This document shows, piece after piece, positions 7,614-16,294 of a DNA stretch of 64,000 nt. This DNA comes from Streptomyces uncialis (GTDB lineage: Bacteria > Actinomycetota > Actinomycetes > Streptomycetales > Streptomycetaceae), in assembly GCF_036250755.1 (NCBI RefSeq), contig NZ_CP109583.1, positions 5,479,501 through 5,543,500 on the forward strand. The letters are read 5' to 3'. A model generated the notes under the pieces. That model ran no database searches and was not told where the DNA came from. It saw only the letters and a list, made by a program, of their open reading frames with translations. A program made the position numbers and the translations under genes. Every line of letters starts with the position of its first letter. Within the stretch, counting starts at the first letter, position 1.

Positions 7614-9335
7614 GTGGCTCAGAGCAACGAGACCACCGACTGGGTCTCCCGTTACGCGGACGAGGTCATCGAGGCGTCGGAGCGCCGGGCCCCCGGGAAA
7701 CCCGTCGTCGTCGCGTCCGGTCTCTCCCCGTCCGGCCCGATCCACCTGGGCAACCTCCGCGAGGTCATGACCCCGCACCTGGTCGCGGACGAGATCCGCC
7801 GCCGGGGCCGGACCGTGCGCCATGTGCTGTCGTGGGACGACTACGACCGCTACCGCAAGGTGCCCGCCGGGATCGACGGCGTGGACGAGTCCTGGGCCGA
7901 GCACATCGGCAAGCCGCTGACCTCGGTGCCCGCGCCGAAGGGCTCCCCGTACGCCAACTGGTCGGAGCACTTCAAGGCCGCGATGACCGAGGCGCTCGCG
8001 GAGCTCGGCGTCGAGTACGACGGCATCAGCCAGACCGGGCAGTACACCGCCGGCGCGTACCGCGAGCAGATCCTGCACGCCATGCGCCACCGCGGCGACA
8101 TCGACGCGATCCTCGGGCAGTACCGCACCAAGAAGGCGCCGCCGAAGAAGCAGCAGAAGCCGCTGGACGAGGCCGAGGTCGAGGCCGCCGAGGGGTCCGG
8201 CGCGGCCGGTGAGGACGACGGCTCCACGGCCGCCGGGTACTTCCCGTACAAGCCGTACTGCGGCAACTGCGAGAAGGACTTCACCACCATCACGTCGTAC
8301 GACGACGACAGCACCGAACTGGCGTACACGTGCGACGTGTGCGGCTTCGGTGAGACGGTGCGGCTCAGCGAGTTCAACCGCGGCAAGCTGGTGTGGAAGG
8401 TCGACTGGCCCATGCGCTGGGCGTACGAGGGCGTGATCTTCGAGCCGTCGGGCGTCGACCACTCCTCGCCCGGGTCGTCGTTCCAGGTCGGCGGGCAGAT
8501 CGTCGGCCCGATCTTCGGCGGGGAGCAGCCCATCGGGCCGATGTACGCGTTCGTCGGCATCTCCGGCATGGCGAAGATGTCCTCCAGCAAGGGCGGGGTG
8601 CCCACCGGCGCCGACGCGCTGGAGATCATGGAACCGCAGCTGCTGCGCTGGCTGTACGCGCGCCGCCGCCCGAACCAGTCGTTCAAGATCGCCTTCGACC
8701 AGGAGATCCAGCGGCTGTACGACGAGTGGGACAAGCTCGGCGCGAAGGTCGCGGACGGGTCGGTGCTGCCCGCCGACGCGGCGGCGTACGCGCGGGCCGT
8801 CGGGACCGCCGCGGGTGAGCTGCCCGCGACGCCGCGCGCGCTGCCGTACCGGACGCTCGCGTCCGTCGCGGACATCACGGGCGGTCATGCCGACCAGGCG
8901 CTGCGGATTCTCGACGAGCTGGACCCGGAGCGTCCGCTGGGTTCGCTGGACGAGGTGCGGCCCCGGTTCGACAAGGCCGAGGCGTGGACGCTGCGGTATG
9001 TGCCGAGCGAGGCGCGGACCGTGGTCCGCGAGGAGCCGGACACCGAGCTGCTGGGCTCGCTGGACGAGCGCGGGCGGGAGTCGCTGCGGCTGCTCCTCGA
9101 CGGGCTCGACTCGCACTGGTCGCTCGACGGGCTCACCGGGCTGGTGTACGGGGTGCCGAAGGTGCTGGCCGGGCTCGCGCCCGACGCGAAGCCGACCGCT
9201 GAGCTGAAGGCCGCGCAGCGGGAGTTCTTCGTGCTGCTGTACCGGCTGCTGGTCGGGCGGGACACGGGGCCGCGGTTGCCTACGTTGTTGCTTGCGGTGG
9301 GGGCGGGGCGGGTGCGGAAGCTGCTCGCCGGCTAG
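7614..9335 (+). CDS. lysS: Class I lysyl-tRNA synthetase
   Basis: This is a class I (archaeal-type, LysK) lysyl-tRNA synthetase of about 573 aa. It has the HIGH variant HLGN at residues 44-47 and KMSSS in [13 protein letters not shown]. Two CxxC pairs (YCGNC and CDVCG) form a zinc-ribbon insertion in the middle. An acidic linker ([15 protein letters not shown]) interrupts the domain before the first CxxC. GTG 7614 is preferred because GAAGGA lies 10 nt upstream. GTG 7605 is an alternative with the SD only 1 nt away. Confidence 0.95.
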   Translation: MAQSNETTDWVSRYADEVIEASERRAPGKPVVVASGLSPSGPIHLGNLREVMTPHLVADEIRRRGRTVRHVLSWDDYDRYRKVPAGIDGVDESWAEHIGKPLTSVPAPKGSPYANWSEHFKAAMTEALAELGVEYDGISQTGQYTAGAYREQILHAMRHRGDIDAILGQYRTKKAPPKKQQKPLDEAEVEAAEGSGAAGEDDGSTAAGYFPYKPYCGNCEKDFTTITSYDDDSTELAYTCDVCGFGETVRLSEFNRGKLVWKVDWPMRWAYEGVIFEPSGVDHSSPGSSFQVGGQIVGPIFGGEQPIGPMYAFVGISGMAKMSSSKGGVPTGADALEIMEPQLLRWLYARRRPNQSFKIAFDQEIQRLYDEWDKLGAKVADGSVLPADAAAYARAVGTAAGELPATPRALPYRTLASVADITGGHADQALRILDELDPERPLGSLDEVRPRFDKAEAWTLRYVPSEARTVVREEPDTELLGSLDERGRESLRLLLDGLDSHWSLDGLTGLVYGVPKVLAGLAPDAKPTAELKAAQREFFVLLYRLLVGRDTGPRLPTLLLAVGAGRVRKLLAG

Positions 9336-9362
9336 CGGTTCTCTCCCGCCCGCCCACCCCTC

Positions 9363-9388
9363 GGCCCCGTCCTCCCCAGGACGGGGCC
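9363..9388. terminator. Hairpin terminator downstream of lysS
   Basis: A 10-bp GC stem (GGCCCCGTCC / GGACGGGGCC) with a 6-nt loop lies 27 nt after the lysS stop. Confidence 0.8.
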
Positions 9389-9419
9389 CTTCGCGTTCCC
9401 GGGGCGCCCGGGTCCCGGG

Positions 9420-10543
9420 GTTTCTTGTGCTGGGCGTACTTGTCCCTGTGCCGTCGCTCGTGGGGTGCGCAGTTCCCCGCGGGCCGCCTTCGCTTGCGCT
9501 TCCCAGGTCCGTCCGGGTGAACGTACTTGTCCCTGCGCGGGCCGTTCGTGGGTGCGCAGTTCCCCGCGCCCCTTGGGTTCCCCACCTGGGCGTACTTGTT
9601 CCTGTGCCGATACGTCGTGGGTGCGCAGTTCCTCGCGCCCCTTGGGTCGTCTCACCTGGGCGTACTTGTTCCTGTGCGGGCCGTTCGTGGGTGCGCAGTT
9701 CCCCGCGCCCCTGGGTTTCCTGTGCTTGGCCTGCTTGTTCCTGTGTGGGTACTTCGGTGGTTTCGCGCAGTTCCCCGCGCCCCTTGGGTTCCCCACCTGG
9801 GCGTACTTGTTCCTGTGCCGATACGTCGTGGGTGCGCAGTTCCTCGCGCCCCTTGGGTCGTCTCACCTGGGCGTACTTGTTCCTGTGCGGGCCGTTCGTG
9901 GGTGCGCAGTTCCTCGCGCCCCTGGGTTTCCTGTGCTTGGCGTGCTTGTTCCTGTGCGGGCCGTTCGTGGGTGCGCAGTTCCTCGCGCCCCTTAGGTCGT
10001 CTCACCTGGGCGTACTTGTTCCTGTGCGGGTATTTCGGGGGTGCGCAGTTGCTCGCGCCCCTGGGTGGTGCCCCCTTGCGGTCGCTGTTCGGGGGCGGGC
10101 CGGTCCTCGTTTTTGCGCAGTTCCCCGCGCCCCTTTGGGGCGCCACCTGGGGCTGTTCTCCGTCTGCGGGGACGGGGTTGGACCATCCTCCTCGTGCAGG
10201 CGCGCTGCTGCGGGAGGGGGTGGGCGGGAATCTCTGCTCGCAGACTCCGATGCTCTTCAGTCGAGTCACGGAACGTCGTACCGAGCGTGTCGGATCGAGG
10301 ACGGAGAATCCCGACCGGCACCGACCCGAAGAACCGACCGGACGCGCCCCAAAGGGGCGCGGGGAACTGCGCGAACCCACCGAGTGACGGCACAGGAACG
10401 GAGTGCGCCCAGCCGGACAGACCTCACAAGCGCAAGCGAAGGCGACCCGCGGGGAACTGCGCGAAACCACCGAGCGACGGCACAGGGACGAAGTGCGCCC
10501 AGCCGGACGGACCTGGGAAGCGCAAGCGAAGGCGACCCGCGGA
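9420..10543. repeat. Noncoding repeat cluster 1: ten left-arm units, a core element and inverted right arms
   Basis: Ten copies of a unit containing GCGCAGTTCCCCGCGCCCC begin near 9477, 9554, 9623, 9693, 9765, 9834, 9904, 9973, 10043 and 10115, a period of about 70 bp. Each unit carries a companion GGCGTACTTGTTCCTGTG stretch. After the core element (10115-10372) the same units continue as their reverse complement (GGGGAACTGCGCG...). All six frames give only low-complexity Gly/Arg/Cys/Leu products, so I treat it as noncoding. Confidence 0.85.
10115..10372. repeat. MITE-like core element, copy 1 (258 bp)
   Basis: It is bounded by inverted repeats: GCGCAGTTCCCCGCGCCCCT... at 10115-10144 and its complement ending GGGGAACTGCGC at 10344-10372. 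The right repeat includes the hairpin GCGCCCC-aaa-GGGGCGC. The interior has a ~110-bp block around ATCTCTGCTCGCAGACTCCG that is shared with copies at 26216, 55631 and 59363. There is no transposase or conserved reading frame. Confidence 0.8.
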
Positions 10544-10596
10544 CCCCTTTGACTCGCAGCGTGCCGCACCCCCATACTCTCCGCATCGCATCATTC

Positions 10597-10612
10597 CACT
10601 AACTAACTAGTG
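10597..10612. promoter_or_regulatory. Candidate operator upstream of the ABC transporter operon
   Basis: CACTA-actaac-TAGTG is a 5-bp inverted repeat with a 6-nt spacer, 15 nt before the ATP-binding-protein start and downstream of a possible -10 (CATACT, 10573-10578). YtrA-type GntR repressors commonly bind such sites in front of their own ABC operons. The match to the regulator at 12623 is inference. Confidence 0.4.
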
Positions 10613-10627
10613 AAACGGGGGACCTGA

Positions 10628-11608
10628 ATGAGCGGCGATTCCCACCCGTACGCCGTCGAGGCTCTGGACCTGGGCAAGAAGTACCTCCGAGGCTGGGCCC
10701 TGCGTGACGCTTCCTTCCGCCTGCCGGCAGGCTGCATCAGCGCACTCGTCGGCCCGAACGGCGCCGGAAAGTCCACCTTCCTCGGCATCGCCGCGAGGCT
10801 GCTGCGCCCGACCACCGGCAGCCTCCGCCTCTTCGGCACGGAGGTGAGCGACCCCGCCGCGCTCCAGCGCGTCGCCTTCGTGGACCAGGAACGCCCGCTC
10901 TACAAGGGCTTCAGCGTCGCCGAGACCCTGCGCCTGGGCCGGGAGCTCAACCCCCGCTGGGACCAGGCCGCCGCCGAGCGGATCGTGGAGGCCGGCCGGG
11001 TACCGCTCGGCGCCCGGATCGGCACGCTCTCCTCCGGCCAGCGCACCCGCGTGGCGCTGGCACTGGCCTTCGGCAAGCGGGCCGAACTCCTCCTCCTCGA
11101 CGAGCCGATGGCCGACCTCGACCCGCTCGCCCGGCACGAGCTCTCCGCGCTGCTCCTCTCGGAGGCCACCGAACGCGGACTGACCGTACTGATGTCGTCG
11201 CACCTCCTCTCGGAGCTGGAGGAGATGTGCGACCACCTGGTCGTCCTCGCCGACGGCCGTCTCCGGATGGCCGGTTACGCGGACCAGCTGATCCCCGCCC
11301 ACCGGCTCGTCACCGGACTCGCCGACCCGGGCCCCGGCTCCGGTCACGACGACCACGGAGTGCTGCCGCCCGTCTTCACCGAGCGCCACACCGTGATCGA
11401 GTCCCGGATCACCGGACGCCAGTTCACCGCCCTGATCCGGCCCGGAACGGACGCCGTCGACGCGTACGAGAGCGTCGAGCCGAGCCTCGAAGAGGTCCTG
11501 CTCGCCTATCTGCGCTCCGCCGAAGCGCCCGCGCTGATCACCCCCGGCGCCGATGTCACCGCCCCCGCCACCGCCCCGGCGGCCCCGCAGAAGGGAAGGG
11601 CCGCATGA
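10628..11608 (+). CDS. ABC transporter ATP-binding protein
   Basis: The 326-residue nucleotide-binding subunit has Walker A GPNGAGKST (about 41-49), signature LSSGQRTRVALAL, Walker B LLLLDEP and an H-loop MSSHLL. A ~100-residue C-terminal extension follows the ATPase core. GGGGGA lies just before the ATG. The permease starts inside its stop codon (ATGA), and a GntR regulator follows. The operon is the YtrABC-like kind of exporter that reacts to cell-wall stress or antibiotics, but the substrate is unknown. Confidence 0.93.
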   Translation: MSGDSHPYAVEALDLGKKYLRGWALRDASFRLPAGCISALVGPNGAGKSTFLGIAARLLRPTTGSLRLFGTEVSDPAALQRVAFVDQERPLYKGFSVAETLRLGRELNPRWDQAAAERIVEAGRVPLGARIGTLSSGQRTRVALALAFGKRAELLLLDEPMADLDPLARHELSALLLSEATERGLTVLMSSHLLSELEEMCDHLVVLADGRLRMAGYADQLIPAHRLVTGLADPGPGSGHDDHGVLPPVFTERHTVIESRITGRQFTALIRPGTDAVDAYESVEPSLEEVLLAYLRSAEAPALITPGADVTAPATAPAAPQKGRAA

Positions 11609-12591
11609 GCGCCCTGACGACCACCGCGGCGCCGAGCGACCGCGCCGCCGCCCCGGCCCGCGGGCTCCTGCGCGGGACGAGCTGGGTGGTGTGGCGCCGC
11701 AACCGCACCGTGCTGCTGCTGCTGATCGGCGTCACCGTCCTGTTCGCCGGGTACTCCGTGTACCTGCACGGAATGCTCGCCGACTTCCTGGCGTCGCCGC
11801 AGGCCGCCGCCAAGCCCGGCCAGCTGCTGCCGCACCACGAGGAACGCATGGGCACCGCCTTCTTCCTGCTCGCCTTCCTGCCGGCGATCCTCGGGGTGTT
11901 CCTCGGCGCCCCGCTGCTCGCCGCCGAGCAGGAGCACAACACGCTGCGGCTGATCACCACGCAGTCGGTCGCGCGCCTGCGGGTCGTCATGACGATGCTG
12001 GCCCTGCCGCTGCTGGTCGTCGCCGTCACCACGGCCCTGATGTCGGTGGCCTTCACCTGGGTGTGGCGTTCGGTGGACACCCGTTTCTCCCACGGCAACT
12101 GGTGGACCAGCGACGTCATCGCCACCACGGGCCCGGTCCCGGTGGCGCTCGCCCTCTTCAGCACCGCGTTCGGCATCCTCGCCGGGGCGGTCCTGCGGCG
12201 CTCCGTCGCCGCGATGGGCGTCACCTTCCTCGTGCTCGTCCTGGGAGCCCAGACGCTGAAGGACCGGGCGCCGGAATACTTCGTCACCTTCCACCAGCTC
12301 ACGTACCCCATGGGCGGGGACGCCCCGGAGCTGAAGTCCGGTGAGATCCAGGTGGACAACTGGGTCGGCAGCGCGGACGGCACCCTGCACGGATGGGGCA
12401 AATGCGTCCTGATGACGGAGGCCGAGAGCGACGCGTGCGTGAAGAAGCATGGGATCGTGAACGACGTGATCGACTATGTGAAGCTCGATCAGCTGCCCGG
12501 CATCCAGTGGTCCATGACGGCGGTACTGCTGGCGATGACCGCGGCCATGCTCGTCGCCACGGTGTTCTGGATGCGGCGCAAGTCGCTGTGA
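11605..12591 (+). CDS. ABC transporter permease
   Basis: The 328-residue permease has about six hydrophobic segments, the first near residues 33-55 (TVLLLLIGVTVLFAGYSVYL) and the last at the C-terminus (MTAVLLAMTAAMLVATVFWM). A large extracytoplasmic loop of about 90 residues, containing two cysteines (KCVLMTE and DACVKK), precedes the last segment. It overlaps the ATPase gene by 4 nt and must be its partner. Confidence 0.9.
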   Translation: MSALTTTAAPSDRAAAPARGLLRGTSWVVWRRNRTVLLLLIGVTVLFAGYSVYLHGMLADFLASPQAAAKPGQLLPHHEERMGTAFFLLAFLPAILGVFLGAPLLAAEQEHNTLRLITTQSVARLRVVMTMLALPLLVVAVTTALMSVAFTWVWRSVDTRFSHGNWWTSDVIATTGPVPVALALFSTAFGILAGAVLRRSVAAMGVTFLVLVLGAQTLKDRAPEYFVTFHQLTYPMGGDAPELKSGEIQVDNWVGSADGTLHGWGKCVLMTEAESDACVKKHGIVNDVIDYVKLDQLPGIQWSMTAVLLAMTAAMLVATVFWMRRKSL

Positions 12592-12622
12592 GGCGGCACG
12601 TGGGAAGAACGAAGGGGTGACC

Positions 12623-13009
12623 ATGGTCGAGTTCCGGATCGACCGGCGCAGCGGCATGGCCACGTATCTCCAGATCGTGCAGCAGGTCAAGCAGGCACTG
12701 CGGATGGGCATCCTGGTCGAGGGGGACCGGCTGCCCACCGCGGCGCAGGTCGCCGCGTCCACACGGGTCAATCCCAACACCACGCTCAAGGCGTACCGGG
12801 AGCTCGAACGCGAGGGGCTGGTCGAGCCGCGGCCCGGGGTCGGTACGTTCGTGAGCCAGTCCCTCGCGCGTCCGCCCTCGGAGGACGGTGCGCGGCTGAC
12901 CGCGGAGCTCGTCGCCTGGATGGACGACGCACGGGCGACGGGGATGGAACGGGAGGACGTCCGGGCGCTCCTGGACGCCACACTGGAGCAACGCTTCCCG
13001 CCCCCCTGA
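12623..13009 (+). CDS. GntR-family regulator, YtrA subfamily
   Basis: This compact 128-residue GntR protein has a winged helix over about residues 10-75 (YLQIVQQVKQALRMGILVEG, then NPNTTLKAYRELEREGLVE and GVGTFV). A short helical tail follows in place of a large effector domain, which defines YtrA types. The start is ATG 12623, because GAAGGGG is 5 nt upstream; GTG 12617 is too close. It is the third gene of the ABC operon and most likely represses it. Confidence 0.9.
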   Translation: MVEFRIDRRSGMATYLQIVQQVKQALRMGILVEGDRLPTAAQVAASTRVNPNTTLKAYRELEREGLVEPRPGVGTFVSQSLARPPSEDGARLTAELVAWMDDARATGMEREDVRALLDATLEQRFPPP

Positions 13010-13017
13010 CCCCCGAA

Positions 13018-13223
13018 CCCCAGGGGCGCCCCAAAGGGGCGCGGGGAACTGCGCAAAGGACGAGAACCGCCCCGCACCCGAAGAGCGACCGCAATGGGGC
13101 AGCACCTCAGGGGCGCGGGGAACTGCGCACCCCACGAACGACGCCGCAGGGACAAGTGCGCTCAGCACAGGAAACCCGACCGCACAGGGACAAGCGCGCT
13201 CAGCACAGGAAACCCGGGGGGCA
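13018..13223. repeat. Noncoding repeat cluster 2
   Basis: It begins with the GCGCCCC-aaa-GGGGCGC hairpin followed by GGGGAACTGCGC, then a second GGGGCGCGGGGAACTGCGC and tandem CGCACAGGGACAAG(T/C)GCGCTCAGCACAGG units. These are right-arm elements of the same family as cluster 1, without the core. It lies directly after the GntR stop. Confidence 0.8.
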
Positions 13224-13350
13224 CGACCGAGGGTGACCCGGACGACCCCCCCCTGCGGCGCGCCCGGAAGGGCCCTGCACCGTTCGATGTACCCCCGTCT
13301 CCCCCGCGCGCAGGACGAGATCCCGGGGGCCCCGGGGTCATGCTGGAGGC

Positions 13351-13566
13351 ATGAAAGAGATCTGCGCATGGACCGGCTGGATCGTCGGAATCCAGGGCGG
13401 ACTGGGTCTGCTCGGACCGGTGTGGGGGGACGGCCCGCAGGGCCTGCTCCACCACTGGTTCGACCTGTCCCCGGCCGCGTACGCCGTCATTCTCGTGGGC
13501 GGACTGGCACTCGGCATCTGGGCGGACATCTCCCGCAAGCGGGACAAGGTCCGCGCCGCACGCTGA
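13351..13566 (+). CDS. Small hypothetical membrane protein
   Basis: The 71-residue protein has two hydrophobic stretches, about residues 8-24 (TGWIVGIQGGLGLLG) and 42-58 (AAYAVILVGGLALGIWA), and a basic C-terminus (RKRDKVRAAR). GGAGG precedes the ATG by only 1 nt, which is a poor spacing, but codon use is that of a real gene. I do not recognise a named family. It is convergent with the DUF2637 gene ending at 13576. Confidence 0.6.
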   Translation: MKEICAWTGWIVGIQGGLGLLGPVWGDGPQGLLHHWFDLSPAAYAVILVGGLALGIWADISRKRDKVRAAR

Positions 13567-13575
13567 ACCCCGCCG

Positions 13576-15216
13576 TCAGGCGATGTGCTCCTCGGTCATC
13601 TCCGTGTTGAGACGGTCGCCGAAGGACTTCACATAGCGCTTCAGCGCGGCGTCGCTCTCCTGTATCCCGTACGTGGACTTGATGTCCGCGCCGAAGGACG
13701 CCGGGGTCGGCATACTGCCCTGGCCCTTCGTCGACTGCCGGAACACCTGGTAGTAGGCGTTCTCCTGAGACATCCCCTCCGGGAAGCGGGAGTCCGGCCG
13801 CGGCGCCTCCACGGCACCCTGACCGTCGCCTTGCCCGACGCCCTGCCCGACACCCTCGACGGCCGCGTCGACGGCTTCCCCCAGCCGCGCCTCCGAGAGA
13901 TCGGTCGCCGTACCGTCCGGTACCGGGAAGCCGTTGTCCTGCGGATCCCGTTCCGCCCGCGGGCCCGGGATCGTCCCATGGCCGAGCGGACGGGTCTGGC
14001 CCGGTCCTGACGGGACATGGAACCCCGGCCGCGGCGGCTCCGGCCGTACGTACTCCGGCCGCGGGTACTCCTGACCCCGGTGGCCGTCGCCCTGGTGGCC
14101 GTCGCCCCGGAAGCCGTCCTCGAAAGCCTGGCCGTCCTCGTACGCCCGCTGGTCCTCGAACCCGCGTTCGTCCTGGTAGCGGCGGCCCTGCTGGCTCTCG
14201 TACCGGTCCTGCTCGTCGTACCACTGCTGGTACTGCGCGGGGGGCTCGTACGACGAGGACGGGTCGTAGCCGCCCTCGTACCGCTGTTGTTGCTGCTGCT
14301 GCTTGAACCAGGGGCTCAGGCCCTCCTCCGGCTCCGGCTCGGGTCCGGGGTCGGGTTCCGGTTCCCTGCCCAGCTCCGTGCCCGGCTCCGTGCCGGGTTC
14401 CGGTGCGCGCCGGGGCGCGGGGGCCAACTGGCGTTCCGGTTCGCGGCCCAGGGCCGGGGCGGGGGCCGCGACCGGTCCGGGGGCCGTGACCTGGGCCTGG
14501 GGGGCGACCGGCGGGAGGACGGCCGGTTCGATACCGGCCGCCGCCAGCCCCGAGGGGGCCGTCTCCGCCAGCGGTACCCCGTACTTGGCGAGCCGCAGCG
14601 GCATCAGTGACTCCACCGGGGCCTTGCGGCGCCAGGAACGGCCGTAGCGGGACCGCAGCCGGGCCCGGTAGACGAGACGTTCCTGCTCCAGCTTGATGAC
14701 CTGGTCGTAGCTGCGCAGCTCCCACAGCTTCATCCGCCGCCACAGCAGGAACGTCGGCACCGGGGAGAGCAGCCAGCGCGTCAGCCGCACGCCCTCCATG
14801 TGCTTGTCCGCGGTGATGTCCGCGATCCGGCCGACCGCGTGCCGCGCGGCCTCCACGGTCACCACGAACAGCACCGGTATCACCGAGTGCATGCCCACGC
14901 CGAGCGGATCGGGCCAGGCCGCGGCGCCGTTGAACGCGATCGTCGCCAGCGTCAGCAGCCACGCCGTCTGCCGCAGCAGCGGGAACGGGATACGGATCCA
15001 CGTCAGCAGCAGATCGAGGGCGAGCAGTACGCAGATGCCCGCGTCGATGCCGATCGGGAACACATAGCTGAAGTTCCCGAAGCCCTTGGTCAGGGCGAGC
15101 TCACGGACGGCCGCGTACGACCCCGCGAAGCCGATGCCCGCGATGACGACCGCGCCGGCGACGACCACCCCGATCAGAATCCGGTGTGTACGTGTCAGCT
15201 CTACTTTCCCGGCCAC
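13576..15216 (-). CDS. DUF2637 membrane protein (SpdB-like N-terminus)
   Basis: The 546-residue protein has four hydrophobic helices in its first ~150 residues (VVVAGAVVIAGIGFAGSYAA, SYVFPIGIDAGICVLLALDL and two more), the DUF2637/SpdB-type region. A basic stretch follows, then about 250 residues of low-complexity sequence rich in Glu, Pro, Gly, Gln, Arg and Tyr, including a QQQQQQ run. The C-terminal end (YGIQESDAALKRYVKSFGDR) is conserved-looking and globular. DUF2637 proteins are common on actinomycete chromosomes and conjugative plasmids. The chromosomal role is unknown. Confidence 0.85.
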   Translation of the reverse strand: MAGKVELTRTHRILIGVVVAGAVVIAGIGFAGSYAAVRELALTKGFGNFSYVFPIGIDAGICVLLALDLLLTWIRIPFPLLRQTAWLLTLATIAFNGAAAWPDPLGVGMHSVIPVLFVVTVEAARHAVGRIADITADKHMEGVRLTRWLLSPVPTFLLWRRMKLWELRSYDQVIKLEQERLVYRARLRSRYGRSWRRKAPVESLMPLRLAKYGVPLAETAPSGLAAAGIEPAVLPPVAPQAQVTAPGPVAAPAPALGREPERQLAPAPRRAPEPGTEPGTELGREPEPDPGPEPEPEEGLSPWFKQQQQQQRYEGGYDPSSSYEPPAQYQQWYDEQDRYESQQGRRYQDERGFEDQRAYEDGQAFEDGFRGDGHQGDGHRGQEYPRPEYVRPEPPRPGFHVPSGPGQTRPLGHGTIPGPRAERDPQDNGFPVPDGTATDLSEARLGEAVDAAVEGVGQGVGQGDGQGAVEAPRPDSRFPEGMSQENAYYQVFRQSTKGQGSMPTPASFGADIKSTYGIQESDAALKRYVKSFGDRLNTEMTEEHIA

Positions 15217-15276
15217 CGTCGCTCCCCTCCCCGTTCTGCTGTTGCGCGCAACAGCGTGACACAGGTGCCGCAGGTG

Positions 15277-16161
15277 TCAGGAGGTGGCTTTCGGGGACTT
15301 GTTCTTCGCGGGGGCCTCGGGGGAGGCTCCGGCGCCACCGTCCGCGTCCGCCTGCTTGTCCCCGCTCTTGTCCTTGGGCTTGTCCTTGGTCTTGCCCTTG
15401 TCGCCGCTCGCGGAGGGCGCCGCGTCCTTCTCGTTGGCCGCGACGACCGCCGCCACGACCTCCTTGGCGGCCCGCTCCGCCGACTTGGTGAGCGCGGCGG
15501 CGTCCGGCGTCCTGTCCCCGGCGAGTCCGGCGCCGTTGTAGTCGAGGGTGACCACGACGTTCTCGACCCGGGCGACGACCGTCTGCTGCTTGAAGTCGCC
15601 TTCCTTCTTCTTCAGGTCGTAGCGCACGGTCCGCGCCTCGTCGCCCGTGCCGGACAGCGGGGTGGTGCCGAGCTTCTTCGCCCCGTTCGTGGCCTCGGCG
15701 TCCTTGACCTGCTTGGCCAGGTACTCGCCCGCCAGCTTGTCCCCCGCGCCACGGGTCTGGTCCGAGTCGAAGCGCAGCAGCGACACGTTCAGCCAGCGGA
15801 ACTGCGAGCCCTTGACGCCGTTGTTGTCGAGGCTGCTCCAGGAGCAGGTGCCGCGGGTGGCGGTGTCGTCGGAGGTGCTGGCCTTGCCCGCGCCGCCCTT
15901 GGGGACGAGATCCTCGCGGGTCTTCTTCGCCAGCGACTCACAGGGGTCGGGGAGCTTGGCGTACGCCGCTTCCGGGACCTTCGGCGCCGACGACCCGCCG
16001 CTCGGGGAGGTGGCGGCGCCGGACGCCGACGCGTTCGCCGGGGTCTTCTTCCCCGCGTCGTCCGAACCGGAGTCGGACGAGCAGCCGGACGCGCCGATGA
16101 TCACCGTTACGGCGGCTGCGCAGGCGAGAACGCGGGTGAGTCGCTGTGCTGGTCGGTGCAT
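15277..16161 (-). CDS. DUF3558 family lipoprotein
   Basis: The 294-residue secreted lipoprotein begins with signal peptide RLTRVLACAAAVTVIIGASG and lipobox ASGC at about residues 24-27. A Ser/Gly/Ala linker follows, then a DUF3558-like domain with paired cysteines (DPCESL and GTCSWSS), and a Lys/Asp-rich tail (KGKTKDKPKDKSGDK). The start is ATG 16161, with AAGGA 3-4 nt upstream. It is paralogous in layout to the gene just upstream (16295-17290). The function is unknown. Confidence 0.88.
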   Translation of the reverse strand: MHRPAQRLTRVLACAAAVTVIIGASGCSSDSGSDDAGKKTPANASASGAATSPSGGSSAPKVPEAAYAKLPDPCESLAKKTREDLVPKGGAGKASTSDDTATRGTCSWSSLDNNGVKGSQFRWLNVSLLRFDSDQTRGAGDKLAGEYLAKQVKDAEATNGAKKLGTTPLSGTGDEARTVRYDLKKKEGDFKQQTVVARVENVVVTLDYNGAGLAGDRTPDAAALTKSAERAAKEVVAAVVAANEKDAAPSASGDKGKTKDKPKDKSGDKQADADGGAGASPEAPAKNKSPKATS

Positions 16162-16294
16162 GGTTCCTTCACTCGTGACGCTGTGCATCGGTCGTCGTTG
16201 CGGGGGGTCCGGTGGGCCACGGTACGCCGAACAGGTGACCGCCGAGGCCGTGACATCCGGTTCCCCGGCGGTCCGGCGGCTGCCCGGCGGACCG

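Noticed and set aside
7584..9866. A 760-codon minus-strand frame opposite lysS
   Set aside because: Shadow of lysS on the opposite strand; low-complexity product with no domain.
9477..10115. CRISPR-like regularly spaced repeats
   Set aside because: The segments between the repeated motifs are themselves repeated, so there are no unique spacers, and no cas genes are nearby.
9292..10610. Long open frames (up to about 436 codons) through the repeat cluster downstream of lysS
   Set aside because: They are rich in Cys, Arg, Gly and Leu, are merely translations of the 70-bp repeat, exist in several frames at once, and lack RBSs.
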